A stretch of DNA of 64,000 bases from Devosia aquimaris (GTDB lineage Bacteria; Pseudomonadota; Alphaproteobacteria; Rhizobiales; Devosiaceae): contig NZ_JAIEZN010000002.1 in assembly GCF_020169335.1 (NCBI RefSeq), forward strand, positions 62,001 through 126,000, read 5' to 3'. Made by a program: the position numbers and the translations under genes. The notes beneath the pieces are model-generated. The model ran no database searches. It worked only from the letters and a program-made list of their open reading frames with translations, and had not been told where the DNA came from. Below, piece after piece: positions 18,974 to 30,420 of the stretch; within the stretch, counting starts at the first letter, position 1; every line of letters starts with the position of its first letter.

Positions 18974-20206
18974 TCAGCTCCGGTAGTCGCCATTGATGGT
19001 GATATAGCCATGCGTCAGGTCGCAGGTGTAGACGGTGGCGCGCCCATCCCCCAGGCCCAGGCTCACGGTGAGCTCGAGCTCCTGCCCCTTCATATAGGCG
19101 CTGGTAGCCGCCTCGTCATAATTGCCAGCGCGTTCGCCATCCTTGGCCACCAGCAGGTCGCCAAAGCGGATCGACAGGCGATCGCGATCGGCCGGCTCAC
19201 CCGCCTTGCCCACTGCCATCACCACGCGGCCCCAATTGGCATCCTCGCCGGCAATCGCCGTCTTGACCAAGGGGGAGTCGGCAATAGCCTTGGCGATGCG
19301 GAAGGCCGAGGCGTCACTGGTCGCGCCTTCGACATGAACGGACACCTGCTTGGTCGCCCCTTCGCCGTCGCGCACCACCTGGATAGCCAGATCGAACAGC
19401 ACATCGCGCAGCGCCTCGCCGAAGACTTCGGCGCGCGGATCATCCAGGCTGGTAATGGGCTCGAGCGCCGCCGCGCCGGTGGCAAACACCAGCAGCGTGT
19501 CCGACGTTGAGGTGTCGCTATCGACCGTAATGGCGTTGAAGCTGGTCTGCACATGGCGGGCCAGCAGGGCCTGAAGCACCGGCGCGGCAACCGGCATGTC
19601 GGTGACCACAAAGCTCAGCATGGTCGCCATGTCGGGCGCGATCATGCCGCTGCCCTTGGCAATGCCGTTGATCTTGACCTCGACGCCGTCGATCTCGAGC
19701 GTCGCGCCATTGAGCTTGGGGAAGGTGTCGGTGGTCATGATGGCCTTGGCCGGTTCCATCCAGGAACCCGCGCCCAGCCGGGTCGCCATGGTGTCGAGCA
19801 CGCCATCGAACTTGCCCGCATCAAGCGGCTCGCCGATGACGCCGGTGGACGCCAGGAAGATTTCGCTGGGTGCGCAGCCCAGCGCCTTGGCCGCAAAGTC
19901 GGCGGTCAGCTCGACGCTGCGCTGCCCCTTGATGCCGGTGAAGGCATTGGCATTGCCCGAATTGACCACCAGGCCGCGTGCCACGCCCCCCGGCAAATTG
20001 GCCTTGCACCAATCGACGGCGGCCGAGGAGCATTTCGAACGGGTGACCACGCCGGCCACCGTGGTGCCGGCATCAAAGGCCATCAGCAGGACGTCGGTGC
20101 GATTCTTGTACTTGATGCCCGCCTCGGCCGTGGCAAAGCGCACGCCGGCGATGGTCGGCAGGTCCGGATAGGATGTGGGGGCGAGGGGCGAAACCGGATG
20201 GGCCAT
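18974..20206 (-). CDS. argJ: Bifunctional ornithine acetyltransferase / N-acetylglutamate synthase
   Basis: A 410-residue ArgJ, which moves acetyl from N-acetylornithine to glutamate in the cyclic arginine pathway and may also use acetyl-CoA. The self-cleavage site is in [16 protein letters not shown] (Ala-Thr bond). Start ATG 20206 gives the normal N-terminus [21 protein letters not shown]; the open frame runs 43 codons further upstream without good sequence. It heads the argJ-GNAT-mutT-flp run. argH is at 38538. Confidence 0.95.
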   Translation of the reverse strand: MAHPVSPLAPTSYPDLPTIAGVRFATAEAGIKYKNRTDVLLMAFDAGTTVAGVVTRSKCSSAAVDWCKANLPGGVARGLVVNSGNANAFTGIKGQRSVELTADFAAKALGCAPSEIFLASTGVIGEPLDAGKFDGVLDTMATRLGAGSWMEPAKAIMTTDTFPKLNGATLEIDGVEVKINGIAKGSGMIAPDMATMLSFVVTDMPVAAPVLQALLARHVQTSFNAITVDSDTSTSDTLLVFATGAAALEPITSLDDPRAEVFGEALRDVLFDLAIQVVRDGEGATKQVSVHVEGATSDASAFRIAKAIADSPLVKTAIAGEDANWGRVVMAVGKAGEPADRDRLSIRFGDLLVAKDGERAGNYDEAATSAYMKGQELELTVSLGLGDGRATVYTCDLTHGYITINGDYRS

Positions 20207-20305
20207 CGGGCAAACCTTGTTGCAAGCAAACAGGTCTGTGGTGTGCCCCAAACATGCGGCATTCGCAAGACAGGCGGCGCCATCTCGGCACTTTGCCAGT
20301 TGGGG

Positions 20306-20332
20306 CGTGTGGAGGCTTGGCGCCTCCACACG
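20306..20332 (-). terminator. Hairpin after the PpiC gene
   Basis: A perfect 11-bp inverted repeat CGTGTGGAGGC / GCCTCCACACG with a 5-base loop, 9 bases past the PpiC stop. No T-run follows on the minus strand, so it may act in mRNA stability rather than intrinsic termination. Confidence 0.4.
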
Positions 20333-20341
20333 CATGTCGGC

Positions 20342-21283
20342 TTACTGCGCTGCCGGCTCGGCCGCGGCGTCCGTCTCGGTCTGGGCCGACACGGCCGCGG
20401 CCAGGGCCGGATCGGGAATGTCGATCTCAACGCCATCCATCAGCTTGGCCACGGTGCTGTCGAACGTGGTCATCAGCAGCTGTTGCTGCAGCTGGGCGGC
20501 GACCTGTTCGAAGGCCGGCGGGCTGGACTCGCGCTTTTCTTCGAGGCGAATGACATGCCAGCCGAACTGGGACTGCACCGGATCGGACACCTGGCCCACA
20601 TCGGTCAGCGCAAAGGCAGCCGCCTCGAAGGGTGCCACCATCATGCCCTTGCCGAAAAAGCCCAGATCGCCGCCATTGGCCGCGCCGGGGTCGATCGACT
20701 TTTCCTTGGCCAGGGTGGCGAAGTCAGCGCCGCCATCGAGCTGGGCCTTGATGGCCTTGGCCTCTTCCTCGGTGGCCACCAGGATGTGGCTGGCGCGGAT
20801 TTCGGGCTGTGGCACGAAGTCGGCGACGAATTTGTCATAGGCGGCGCGCACGGCTTCCTCGGTCACCGAGCCGGCGATGGCATCGGCGAAATAGGCGCGG
20901 CGCAGCGCGCGCTCCTTGAGATACTGCAGGCGCAGGGCAAACAGCGGCGTATCGGCCATGCCGGCGTCGGCACCGGCCTTGGCCATCACCTTCATGTCGA
21001 TCAGCACGCGCACCAGGAACGCCTTGCGCTGTTCGGGCGGCATCTGCTGCAGTTCCTGCGCCAGGTCTTCGGCTGCAAAGCCCAGCTCGGCTTCGGTGAT
21101 CGCCTCGCCACCCACCGTCGCCACCACGGTATCGGGCGACACCGGCGCGGCAGCTTCGGCAGCAGCTGGAGCCTCGGCGGCAGGCGCCGCATCTTGGGCG
21201 AAGGCAGGCGTCAGCGCACTGGCAGCCAACAGCACCACGAGCAGGCTCGCGCCACGGGCGAGGCGCAGGGGGGAAAACATCAT
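20342..21283 (-). CDS. Periplasmic PpiC-type peptidyl-prolyl isomerase
   Basis: A 313-residue parvulin-type foldase. A signal peptide ([16 protein letters not shown]) is followed by a long Ala/Pro-rich linker, an N-terminal chaperone-like helical region, then the rotamase domain with [36 protein letters not shown] and [11 protein letters not shown]. It should help fold exported proteins in the periplasm. ATG 21283 is preceded by AAGGAG; a second ATG follows directly. It is divergent from secA, matching its export role. Confidence 0.9.
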   Translation of the reverse strand: MMFSPLRLARGASLLVVLLAASALTPAFAQDAAPAAEAPAAAEAAAPVSPDTVVATVGGEAITEAELGFAAEDLAQELQQMPPEQRKAFLVRVLIDMKVMAKAGADAGMADTPLFALRLQYLKERALRRAYFADAIAGSVTEEAVRAAYDKFVADFVPQPEIRASHILVATEEEAKAIKAQLDGGADFATLAKEKSIDPGAANGGDLGFFGKGMMVAPFEAAAFALTDVGQVSDPVQSQFGWHVIRLEEKRESSPPAFEQVAAQLQQQLLMTTFDSTVAKLMDGVEIDIPDPALAAAVSAQTETDAAAEPAAQ

Positions 21284-21654
21284 TGGGGTCGGTCTCCTTG
21301 GCCGGCGCGGAACAGGGTGTCCGGACGGATGTGTGCGGCACTCCTGTGCCATGGCTGTGCTCGGCGCGGCTGGAAATGACAAGTGGGCAAATGCACCACG
21401 CCGCACTTCGTGAGCGCGATTGGACAAAAAGCCCAGCATCTGCGCTGTTTCCCGCCAGCACGACTGAGGTTTCGCCCATTTTGCCAGCGTTGACAAGACA
21501 AGGGGGCGCTCTTACATCTCACGCGCTTTTCCGCCGCTCGGCGGGAATACAGAAATTCAAAGCCGGAGAGGCTTTCTCATCGCGCCACGAGGCCTGGTCT
21601 GGCCAATCCGCAGTGTCCCGCTGCGCCGCGATGAGTTACCGAAGGACCTTGCAT
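21284..21654 (+). promoter_or_regulatory. secA / ppiC divergent intergenic region with secA promoter candidate
   Basis: This 371-bp gap contains no convincing gene. A + strand promoter candidate is TTGACA (21490-21495), 17-bp spacer, TACATC (21513-21518), which would give a secA leader of about 130 nt. An open frame runs into secA but lacks family sequence before 21655. I see no SecM-like arrest peptide. Confidence 0.4.
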
Positions 21655-24399
<2,745 letters not shown>

Positions 24400-24420
24400 G
24401 CTGGGACAGACCATCGCAAC

Positions 24421-24454
24421 ACAAAGGGCCCGGACATCTGTCCGGGCCCTTTGT
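24421..24454. terminator. Bidirectional rho-independent terminator after secA
   Basis: A perfect 16-bp inverted repeat, ACAAAGGGCCCGGACA / TGTCCGGGCCCTTTGT, with a TC centre. T-rich sequence follows on the + strand. It sits between convergent secA and the peroxiredoxin-like gene and can serve both. Confidence 0.85.
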
Positions 24455-24477
24455 GTTTGTGGCGTGAGCGCGAAAGG

Positions 24478-25035
24478 CTAGGCCGGAACCAGCGCAGGCT
24501 TGCGGGCGACAAAGGCCTCGATCTCGGCCATTGGCAGATGATCGCCAACATCAGCCCCATAATAGCAGCGGACCAGGCGCCCGTTTTCATCGATAAGGAA
24601 ATCGGCGGGCACACGATTGAGCGGACCATTGAACATGGCGGGCAGATAGCCTCTGGAGAACGCCTCCATCAGGGCGCCCGGGCGCAGCCCCGCCTTGAGA
24701 AAGCCCAGCCAGCTGGTTTCAACGCCATAGCGCTTGTAGTGTTGCATGGCCGGGTCCGGAACGATGGGAAAGGGCGCATCCTGCCGTCCCACATGCTGGG
24801 CAATATCGGCAGCAGACGACTGGAACACCGCAACCACGCTGAGCCCCCGCGCCACCCACTCTGGGTGGCGACCGATCATGCTGTGCACCCGCAGATTGCA
24901 CAGCGGGCAGGATGCATAGCGGTAGAACGACAGCATCACCTTTCGCCCACGCAGGGCCGCCAGCGACACCGGCGCGCCAAACAGGTCTGTGGTCTCCATG
25001 CTGGGGGCCATCTGCCCCTCGGTCAGTCGCGTCAT
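24478..25035 (-). CDS. Peroxiredoxin-like (AhpC/TSA) redoxin
   Basis: A 185-residue thioredoxin-fold protein of the peroxiredoxin-like family. The N-terminal GQMAPSMETTDLFGAPVSL and LSFYRYASCPLCNLRVH carry a CxxC (Cys43, Cys46) where classic peroxiredoxins have a TxxC peroxidatic site. It has a later VPADFLIDENGRLVRCYYG strand. It probably reduces peroxides or thiols in the cytoplasm; a thioredoxin-like reductase role is possible. ATG 25035 follows AGGAG. It lies 42 bp behind the TetR gene and is probably under its control. Confidence 0.83.
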   Translation of the reverse strand: MTRLTEGQMAPSMETTDLFGAPVSLAALRGRKVMLSFYRYASCPLCNLRVHSMIGRHPEWVARGLSVVAVFQSSAADIAQHVGRQDAPFPIVPDPAMQHYKRYGVETSWLGFLKAGLRPGALMEAFSRGYLPAMFNGPLNRVPADFLIDENGRLVRCYYGADVGDHLPMAEIEAFVARKPALVPA

Positions 25036-25076
25036 CGTGCTCTCCTGCACCTGAAAAATCGCTGGTGTCGCCCTTG

Positions 25077-25661
25077 TCAGGCGGGTTGTCCGTGCGCGGC
25101 CATGGCGTCGATGTCGGCCAGAATATCCTCCACCACATCGGTGACGTGGGTGCGGTCACCGGTTGCATGCGCCAGCATGGCAGCGCCCTCGAGGTCGCGT
25201 ACCATCTTGCGCCCAGCCCGCCGCGCCGCCTCCCCATCAAGCCCCAATTGCCGGAAATGACCAGACGCCCAGTCGCTGAGCGCCGTGAAGACATGGCCGA
25301 TATCAGCGGCGCCGGCCTGGTCCTGCTTACCCAGCTGTGCCACCAGCGTGCCGACGGGGCAGCCGTGGCGGGTGAGCATATCGGCCTGTCCCAATGTCAT
25401 GCCGGCAAAGGCGCGCAGGGCCAGGCGGGAATCGCCCAGGCCATCCCATTCATCCCGTCTGGCCTGTAATTGCCCGGCGACACGGCTGACAGCAGCCCCG
25501 ACCATGTCGTCCCTAGATTTGAAGTAATAATAGAGACTGCCCAACGGCATCCCCGCGGCCTCGGCCACATTGGCCAGCGTCAGCCCCGCCAGCCCACGTT
25601 CATAGGCCACCTGCGAGGCGGCAATCTTGAGAACATCGCCCTTGTTCGCGCGTGCCGCCAT
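25077..25661 (-). CDS. TetR/AcrR family transcriptional regulator
   Basis: A 194-residue TetR repressor. The DNA-binding domain spans residues 1-55, with LTLANVAEAAGMPLGSLYYYFKSRDDM as the helix-turn-helix. The C-terminal ligand domain resembles the LmrA/YxaF type and has one Cys in RHGCPVGTLVAQLG. ATG 25661 is chosen because GGAG lies 6 bases upstream; two earlier in-frame start codons lack a ribosome site. A palindrome at 25675-25699 just upstream is the probable operator for this gene and the peroxiredoxin. Confidence 0.88.
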   Translation of the reverse strand: MAARANKGDVLKIAASQVAYERGLAGLTLANVAEAAGMPLGSLYYYFKSRDDMVGAAVSRVAGQLQARRDEWDGLGDSRLALRAFAGMTLGQADMLTRHGCPVGTLVAQLGKQDQAGAADIGHVFTALSDWASGHFRQLGLDGEAARRAGRKMVRDLEGAAMLAHATGDRTHVTDVVEDILADIDAMAAHGQPA

Positions 25662-25674
25662 AGTCCACTCCATC

Positions 25675-25699
25675 AACTAAGTAAGTTTTCTTACTAGTT
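25675..25699. promoter_or_regulatory. Palindromic TetR operator
   Basis: Arms AACTAAGTAAG and CTTACTAGTT flank TTTT and are complementary apart from one extra base in the left arm. It lies 14 bp upstream of the TetR start, where a self-repressing TetR protein would bind. Confidence 0.65.
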
Positions 25700-25722
25700 C
25701 GGAGATTTGTCAAGCGGGCAAC

Positions 25723-25753
25723 AAAAAGGGGCCGGACAGTGCTGTCCGGCCCC
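25723..25753 (-). terminator. Rho-independent terminator of the MATE gene
   Basis: A perfect 12-bp stem GGGGCCGGACAG / CTGTCCGGCCCC with a TG centre, followed on the minus strand by TTTTTGT. It begins 25 bases past the MATE stop. Confidence 0.85.
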
Positions 25754-25778
25754 AATCGATGCGCCTGCGACTATTGCG

Positions 25779-27137
25779 CTAGACCAGCGCCGTTATCGTC
25801 TTTTTCCGCCACACAAACCGGTACCAGCAACCCTGGAGCACGAACATCATCACAAAGCTGGCGGCATAGGCCACCCATATGCCCGTAAGGCCCATGCTTG
25901 TCTGGCTGAGCACGATGGCGCCCGGCAGCTCGATGCACAGGATGCAAATCAGCGACAGCACCATGGGCGCGATCACCGTGCCGCTTGAGCGCATGATGCC
26001 GGAGAACACCACGCTGCCGCCAAAGGCCAGAATGCTCCACAACACCACATGCAGCAGCGTCTCGGCGACGTCGATCACCTCCGGATCGGTGATGAACAGA
26101 GCCACCAGATGCTGGCTGAACAGATAGGCCAGAGCAATCAGCGGACCGGTGATCAACAGGTTGAGCACCAGGCCCGTGCGCGTGATGGCGCCGAGCTGAT
26201 CGCTCTTGCCGGCGCCGATGGCCTGCGCCCCAAAGATCGAGGCGGCGATGCCGATCGACATGGCGGGGAACTGCACATAGCTCATCACCTGGCCCAGGGC
26301 GCCATAGGCCGCCGTGGCGCTGGAACCGAAGCGGTTGACCAGGCCGACCACCACAATGCCCGAGATCGACGACACCACCATCTGCAGCCCAGCCGGCAGA
26401 CCCAGCCGCAGGATGAGACCCAGCAGCGCGAAGTCGGGATGCAGCATGGCCGCCCACAGCTTCCCATCTGGAGCCAGCGGCATGTTGCGCACCCGCAGAT
26501 AGACGAACAGGAAGACCAGCACGCTCAAGAAACCCGCGATCGAGCCCACAGCGGCGGCAATCACCCCTAGCTGCGGCAGGCCGAACCAGCCCAGGATCAG
26601 GGCGGGTGTCACCACCAGACCCACCGCCAGCGACAGCAGCAGCGAAAACAGCGGCGTGATCGTGTCGCCGACACCGCGCAGGACCGAGGTCGCCACGATG
26701 AACAGGAAGAAGCCGGGCATGCAGCCCAACATGACCCGGGCATAGCTGGCCGTGATCGGCGCGATATCGGCAGGCACGCCCAGAACGCTCAGGATCTGGT
26801 CTGTCCAGATCACCCCGACGATGGCCACCAACACGCCCAGCACAAAGGCCGTGGCCAGGGTGGTGCCGGCGACCTGCTTGACCTTGTCGATGTTCTTGGC
26901 GCCCCAGGCCTGGCCGATCAGCACTGTCGAGCCCGAGGACAGCCCGATCAGGAAGCTGAGCAGGAAGAACATGATGGGGAAGAACGTGGCTGTGGCCGCC
27001 AGCGCATCCACGCCGACGAGCTGGCCCACATAAATTGAATTGAGGGTGCCCGACAGCGACTGCAGGATATTGCTCGCCATCAGTGGCAACAGGAAAATCA
27101 GAAACCGCTGCCAGAGCGGTTTGGATTGAAAACTCAT
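25779..27137 (-). CDS. MATE family efflux transporter
   Basis: A 453-residue membrane protein with about 12 helices in two MATE repeats. Segments LPLMASNILQSLSGTLNSIYVGQLVG and GSTVLIGQAWGAKNIDKVKQ are the first-repeat hallmarks; the second repeat has LPAGLQMVVSSISGIVVVGLVNRFG and IFGAQAIGAGKSDQ. It would expel cationic drugs or metabolites using H+ or Na+. ATG 27137 has GGGAG upstream. It is divergent from azlC and has its own strong terminator. Confidence 0.92.
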   Translation of the reverse strand: MSFQSKPLWQRFLIFLLPLMASNILQSLSGTLNSIYVGQLVGVDALAATATFFPIMFFLLSFLIGLSSGSTVLIGQAWGAKNIDKVKQVAGTTLATAFVLGVLVAIVGVIWTDQILSVLGVPADIAPITASYARVMLGCMPGFFLFIVATSVLRGVGDTITPLFSLLLSLAVGLVVTPALILGWFGLPQLGVIAAAVGSIAGFLSVLVFLFVYLRVRNMPLAPDGKLWAAMLHPDFALLGLILRLGLPAGLQMVVSSISGIVVVGLVNRFGSSATAAYGALGQVMSYVQFPAMSIGIAASIFGAQAIGAGKSDQLGAITRTGLVLNLLITGPLIALAYLFSQHLVALFITDPEVIDVAETLLHVVLWSILAFGGSVVFSGIMRSSGTVIAPMVLSLICILCIELPGAIVLSQTSMGLTGIWVAYAASFVMMFVLQGCWYRFVWRKKTITALV

Positions 27138-27441
27138 CTTGAACTCCCAAGACATGAACACGGACGCGTCACGTCACGGCCCCCACGATGGAGCTAGGGG
27201 TCAAATTATCGGACTGACCGCTGCGGGGACCTGTTCACATCCTTCAAATACGGGATGCCGGCTGGACGGGCGCTGGTGGCGTGGCAATGACACGGCGCCG
27301 TCTCTACGCCCCGGGCCTCAAGGCGTCAACGGCCGCAACGATCTGCAATCACTTCCCGTAATAACGGCGATCACCACTTGTCATGACCCGACCAGCGTTT
27401 TGTCGATGCATCGGCCTGTGCGGATCGCTATTGCATAGACC
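27138..27441. other. Intergenic region between MATE and azlC
   Basis: About 304 bp between divergent genes. I see no gene, strong palindrome or clear promoter pair. azlC has only a weak ribosome site upstream of ATG 27442. Confidence 0.5.
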
Positions 27442-28164
27442 ATGCAAACCAGCCCGCCCTCGACACACGGCTTCGCCGACCAGTTCTTTGCAGGCGCCCG
27501 CGCCTGCATTCCGGTGGTCCTGTCGGTGGCTGCCTATGGCATGGTATGGGGCGTGCTGGCGCGTGGCGCCGGGCTGACGCCGCTTGAAGTGCTCATGATG
27601 AGCGGGCTGGTGTTTGCCGGCTCGGCCCAGTTCGTGGCGCTTGACCTCTGGACAGCCAGACCCGCGACGCTGCCCATCGGGCCACTGATCCTGGCCGCGC
27701 TCATCATCAACCTGCGCTACCTGCTGATCACCGCGACGCTCCGCCCGCTGTTTCGCCCCGACCAGACCTGGAAGGGCGCCCTGATGATGGGCATCGTCTC
27801 GGACGAGACCTGGGCCATGACCATGCTGGAAATGCAGAGGGGGCGCGGCACCATTGCTTTCCTCCTCGGCGGCGGCGTCTTGGCCTATGTCTGCTGGCTG
27901 TTGACCACGCTGCTCGGCTACATGGCCGGCTCAGCCATAGCCGATCCGGCGACCTATGGCCTCGACTTTGCCTTTACCGCCACCTTCCTGGTGCTGCTGT
28001 TCGGCATGTGGAAGGGCAAGGCCGACCTGCTGCCCTGGGCCGTTGCCGCGCTCAGCGCCATTGTCGCCGCCCATGTTGTCCCCGGCACCTGGTATGTGCT
28101 GATCGGCGGCATCGCCGGCAGCCTGGCCGGCGCCATTGCCGACACGGTGCGCCATGTGGACTAG
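27442..28164 (+). CDS. azlC: AzlC family branched-chain amino acid exporter, large subunit
   Basis: A 240-residue inner-membrane protein of the AzlC (LIV-E) family. FFAGARACIPVVLSVAAYGMVWG and the second-repeat SGLVFAGSAQFVALDLW, then INLRYLLITATLRP, are family signatures. With AzlD it exports branched-chain amino acids or analogues. The stop overlaps azlD by 11 bases. No Lrp-like regulator is next to it. Confidence 0.9.
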   Translation: MQTSPPSTHGFADQFFAGARACIPVVLSVAAYGMVWGVLARGAGLTPLEVLMMSGLVFAGSAQFVALDLWTARPATLPIGPLILAALIINLRYLLITATLRPLFRPDQTWKGALMMGIVSDETWAMTMLEMQRGRGTIAFLLGGGVLAYVCWLLTTLLGYMAGSAIADPATYGLDFAFTATFLVLLFGMWKGKADLLPWAVAALSAIVAAHVVPGTWYVLIGGIAGSLAGAIADTVRHVD

Positions 28165-28462
28165 TCCCCAGGCCCTTGCCGCCATCCTGGGCATGGCGCT
28201 GGTGAGCTTTGCGGTCAAGGCGCTGGGTCTGCTGCTGGCCAACCGCCTGCCCCGCCACGGCTTTGCCGCGGCCTGGCTGCGCCATGTACCCGGCGCCGTG
28301 CTGGCTTCGCTGGTGGCGCCTGCCCTTGCCACGGGCAATCCCGCTGAACTCCTGGCGGCCCTGGCCACGGCACTGATGTACTGGCGCAGCCGCAGCCTGA
28401 TCCTGTCCATGGCGACCGGGGTATTGGCTGTCTATGTCGCGCGGCTCGCCCTGGCCGGATAA
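28154..28462 (+). CDS. azlD: AzlD family exporter small subunit
   Basis: A 102-residue, four-helix AzlD-type protein. The first helix (AAILGMALVSFAVKALGLLLANRLP) and the WLRHVPGAVLASLVAPAL segment are typical. ATG 28154 lies inside azlC in another frame, so the two subunits are translationally coupled. It is required with AzlC for export. Confidence 0.88.
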   Translation: MWTSPQALAAILGMALVSFAVKALGLLLANRLPRHGFAAAWLRHVPGAVLASLVAPALATGNPAELLAALATALMYWRSRSLILSMATGVLAVYVARLALAG

Positions 28463-28514
28463 ACACCGGACCCCGTTGCGGACCGGCGCGAGCTAGGCTA
28501 GAGACTTTGCCCGT

Positions 28515-28598
28515 GCCCCTCTGGCGGAATGGTAGACGCAGAGGACTCAAAATCCTCCGCCGCGAGGCGTGCCGGTTCGAGTCCGGCGGGGGGCACCA
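28515..28598 (+). tRNA. tRNA-Leu (anticodon CAA)
   Basis: An 84-nt class II tRNA with encoded CCA. The acceptor stem GCCCCTC pairs with GGGGGGC (one T-G). The anticodon loop CTCAAAA holds CAA, a long variable arm (CGCCGCGAGGCG) follows, and the T arm is GCCGG/CCGGC around TTCGAGT. It reads the leucine codon TTG. Confidence 0.95.
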
Positions 28599-28771
28599 CT
28601 TCCAACACATCGCTGCCCGACACACACCAAAGCGTGAACCGCAATGGCGCGCGCGCATTGTGGGAAACACACGCCCAGCCAGCGCGTTAACCCTATTCCT
28701 TACCGACCCATTAATCGTTTGCGTCGCATTTTAGCACAAAGTTCACCGCATACCCGTGACGAGGCTAAACC

Positions 28772-29452
28772 ATGAAACGCAAGTCCCTCTTGCTGTCCGC
28801 ACTCCTTTTGCTCTCGCCGTCCGCAATGGCCGCCGACCTGGGCTGGAACGGTGGAGACTCGGGCTCGATCTATTCTCCCGTGCCGGCCTCGGGCTGGTCT
28901 GGCTTTTATGCAGGTATCAGCGCGGGCTATGGCTGGGGCAATGTGCTGCGCAAGCCCACCGCAGGCGGCGCCGAGACGTCCAACGGCACCTCCGGCTTCG
29001 TGCTGGGCGGGCAACTCGGGTACAATCTTGACCTGGGCGGCATGGTGATCAGCACCGAGGCCGACCTCCAGGGATCCAACCTGGGCTATGAGGAAGCCAT
29101 TCCCGGCATTGGCACCTTCAAGACCGGCATGGACTATTTCGGCACGCTGCGCGGCCGCGCCGGCATGAGCTTTGGCCAGGTGATGCCCTATCTGACGGCC
29201 GGCTTTGCTGCCGGTCGCGGCACGGCCAGCGTCACCAGCCCGGCCAATGTTGTCACCTCCCAGTCGGCCAATCATCTGGGCTGGACCGTGGGTCTGGGCA
29301 TGGAAGCCATGGCCACCCAGAACATCACCTTCAAGGCCGAATATCTCTATGTAGACCTCGGCACGCAGAGCTATGCGGGCCTGCCGGTGGGCAATTCGGA
29401 CATTACCCAGCGCTTCAGCGTCATCCGCGGCGGCGTCAACTACAAGTTCTAG
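28772..29452 (+). CDS. Outer-membrane beta-barrel protein (Omp25/Omp31-like)
   Basis: A 226-residue precursor. The signal peptide ends ...SPSAMA|ADLGW, followed by SGWSGFYAGISAGYGWGNV, the standard first strands of the rhizobial Omp25/RopB group. The last strand ends YKF with a terminal Phe, as needed for BAM insertion. It is a small eight-strand barrel of the outer membrane, likely structural. GAGG precedes the ATG. A long GC hairpin terminates it. Confidence 0.88.
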   Translation: MKRKSLLLSALLLLSPSAMAADLGWNGGDSGSIYSPVPASGWSGFYAGISAGYGWGNVLRKPTAGGAETSNGTSGFVLGGQLGYNLDLGGMVISTEADLQGSNLGYEEAIPGIGTFKTGMDYFGTLRGRAGMSFGQVMPYLTAGFAAGRGTASVTSPANVVTSQSANHLGWTVGLGMEAMATQNITFKAEYLYVDLGTQSYAGLPVGNSDITQRFSVIRGGVNYKF

Positions 29453-29487
29453 TGCTCGGCGGTTTCGACCGCCGATCCCATGCGACG

Positions 29488-29523
29488 ACGGGCCCGGCCT
29501 GGCATCAGCCACGCCGGGCCCGT
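29488..29523 (+). terminator. Hairpin terminator of the outer-membrane protein gene
   Basis: An outer 11-bp perfect stem ACGGGCCCGGC / GCCGGGCCCGT, with a further inner TGGC/GCCA pair and ATCA loop. The T-tract after it is weak (TTGTCATT). Confidence 0.6.
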
Positions 29524-29616
29524 TGTCATTGCGGGCAGCAGGACGATCATTTGGCCGTTATTCGCTGGAAAAGCGCGCAAGGCCGGTCTATCCAGCGCCA
29601 TGCTCGATCTTTCCCA

Positions 29617-30138
29617 ATGATGGAACGCCCCATGGCCGCGCTGCTGCATCCCCTCGACAAGAAATCGGCCGCACTGGCCTTTGTGCTCGGTCTGGCGACC
29701 ATTCTGGGCGCCTGGGGCAGCCAGATCATCGGCGGGCTCTATCCGTGCGAGCTGTGCCTGGAACAGCGCATGGCCTATTACTATGGCCTGCCCCTGTTGC
29801 TGATCGTGTTGATTGCCTGGAATCGCCTGCCGCTGGCCGTGTGGTATCTGGCCATGGCCATTGTCGCCGCCATCTTCGCCTGGGGCGCCTACATGGGGGC
29901 CTATCACGCGGGTGTGGAATGGGGCTTCTGGCCCGGCCCGACCGCCTGCACGGGTGTCGGCGACGCCATGGATTTCAATGCACTTAGCGACATGAAGCCG
30001 GTGATCGGTTGCGACGTGGTGCAGTTCCGCCTGTTCGGCATCTCGCTGGCTGGCTACAACGCCCTGATCTCGGTGGCCATCGTGACGCTTCTGGGCATTT
30101 CGATCTGGGCCCAGATGCGCGGCAACCGCCGGGGCTAG
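29617..30138 (+). CDS. dsbB: Disulfide bond formation protein B
   Basis: A 173-residue, four-helix inner-membrane DsbB that reoxidises DsbA and passes electrons to quinone. Both cysteine pairs are present: CELC (Cys44, Cys47) and Cys111 with Cys132. The ATG pair at 29617/29620 is the likely start; ATG 29632 is an alternative, and no strong ribosome site decides. Its stop overlaps the stop of the ParDE remnant on the other strand. Confidence 0.88.
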   Translation: MMERPMAALLHPLDKKSAALAFVLGLATILGAWGSQIIGGLYPCELCLEQRMAYYYGLPLLLIVLIAWNRLPLAVWYLAMAIVAAIFAWGAYMGAYHAGVEWGFWPGPTACTGVGDAMDFNALSDMKPVIGCDVVQFRLFGISLAGYNALISVAIVTLLGISIWAQMRGNRRG

Positions 30139-30356
30139 TCGCCCTTCGCCTGGGCGCCAAGATCTTGCCCATCATGGACGACCCGGACAATCTGCACCGT
30201 GCCGGCAACGACCCGGTGGAGCACAAGATAGGCGCCGATCGGCATCCGGCGGACGCCTTCGCGCAACACTTGGCTTTTGGAGTGGTAGCGGCCGGTCGCA
30301 ACCAGATCGTTGACGGCCTGCTCGAGGGCCTCGCCCAATTCGGCACTGATCGCCAT
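30135..30356 (-). pseudogene. In-frame ParD-ParE hybrid (deleted toxin-antitoxin locus)
   Basis: A 73-residue ORF that joins two unrelated ends. Residues 1-37 read like the N-terminus of a ParD antitoxin (ribbon-helix-helix; SAELGEALEQAVNDLVATGR, then SKSQVLREGVR). Residues 38-73 read like the C-terminus of the ParE/RelE toxin (IGAYLVLHRVVAGTVQIVRV). The antitoxin's toxin-binding tail and the first two-thirds of the toxin are missing, which is explained by one in-frame deletion of about 300 bp in a parDE pair. A perfect operator palindrome is retained upstream. It could be dead, or a small DNA-binding protein with no toxin. Confidence 0.75.
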
Positions 30357-30377
30357 AGCTCGACCTCCTGATGGTCA

Positions 30378-30396
30378 ACCAATAATAGTTATTGGT
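30378..30396. promoter_or_regulatory. Operator palindrome upstream of the ParD-ParE hybrid
   Basis: ACCAATAA and TTATTGGT, 8-bp perfect arms with a TAG centre, 22 bp upstream of the hybrid's ATG. This is where a ParD ribbon-helix-helix dimer would autorepress. Confidence 0.65.
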
Positions 30397-30420
30397 CGGC
30401 ACCCCCAAAAGGACGAGGGA

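Noticed and set aside
28599..28771. A third copy of the duplicated intergenic element after tRNA-Leu
   Set aside because: GTGAAC, GCATTGTG and TTAACC occur here in order, but the spacing differs and the other landmarks are missing, so chance is likely.
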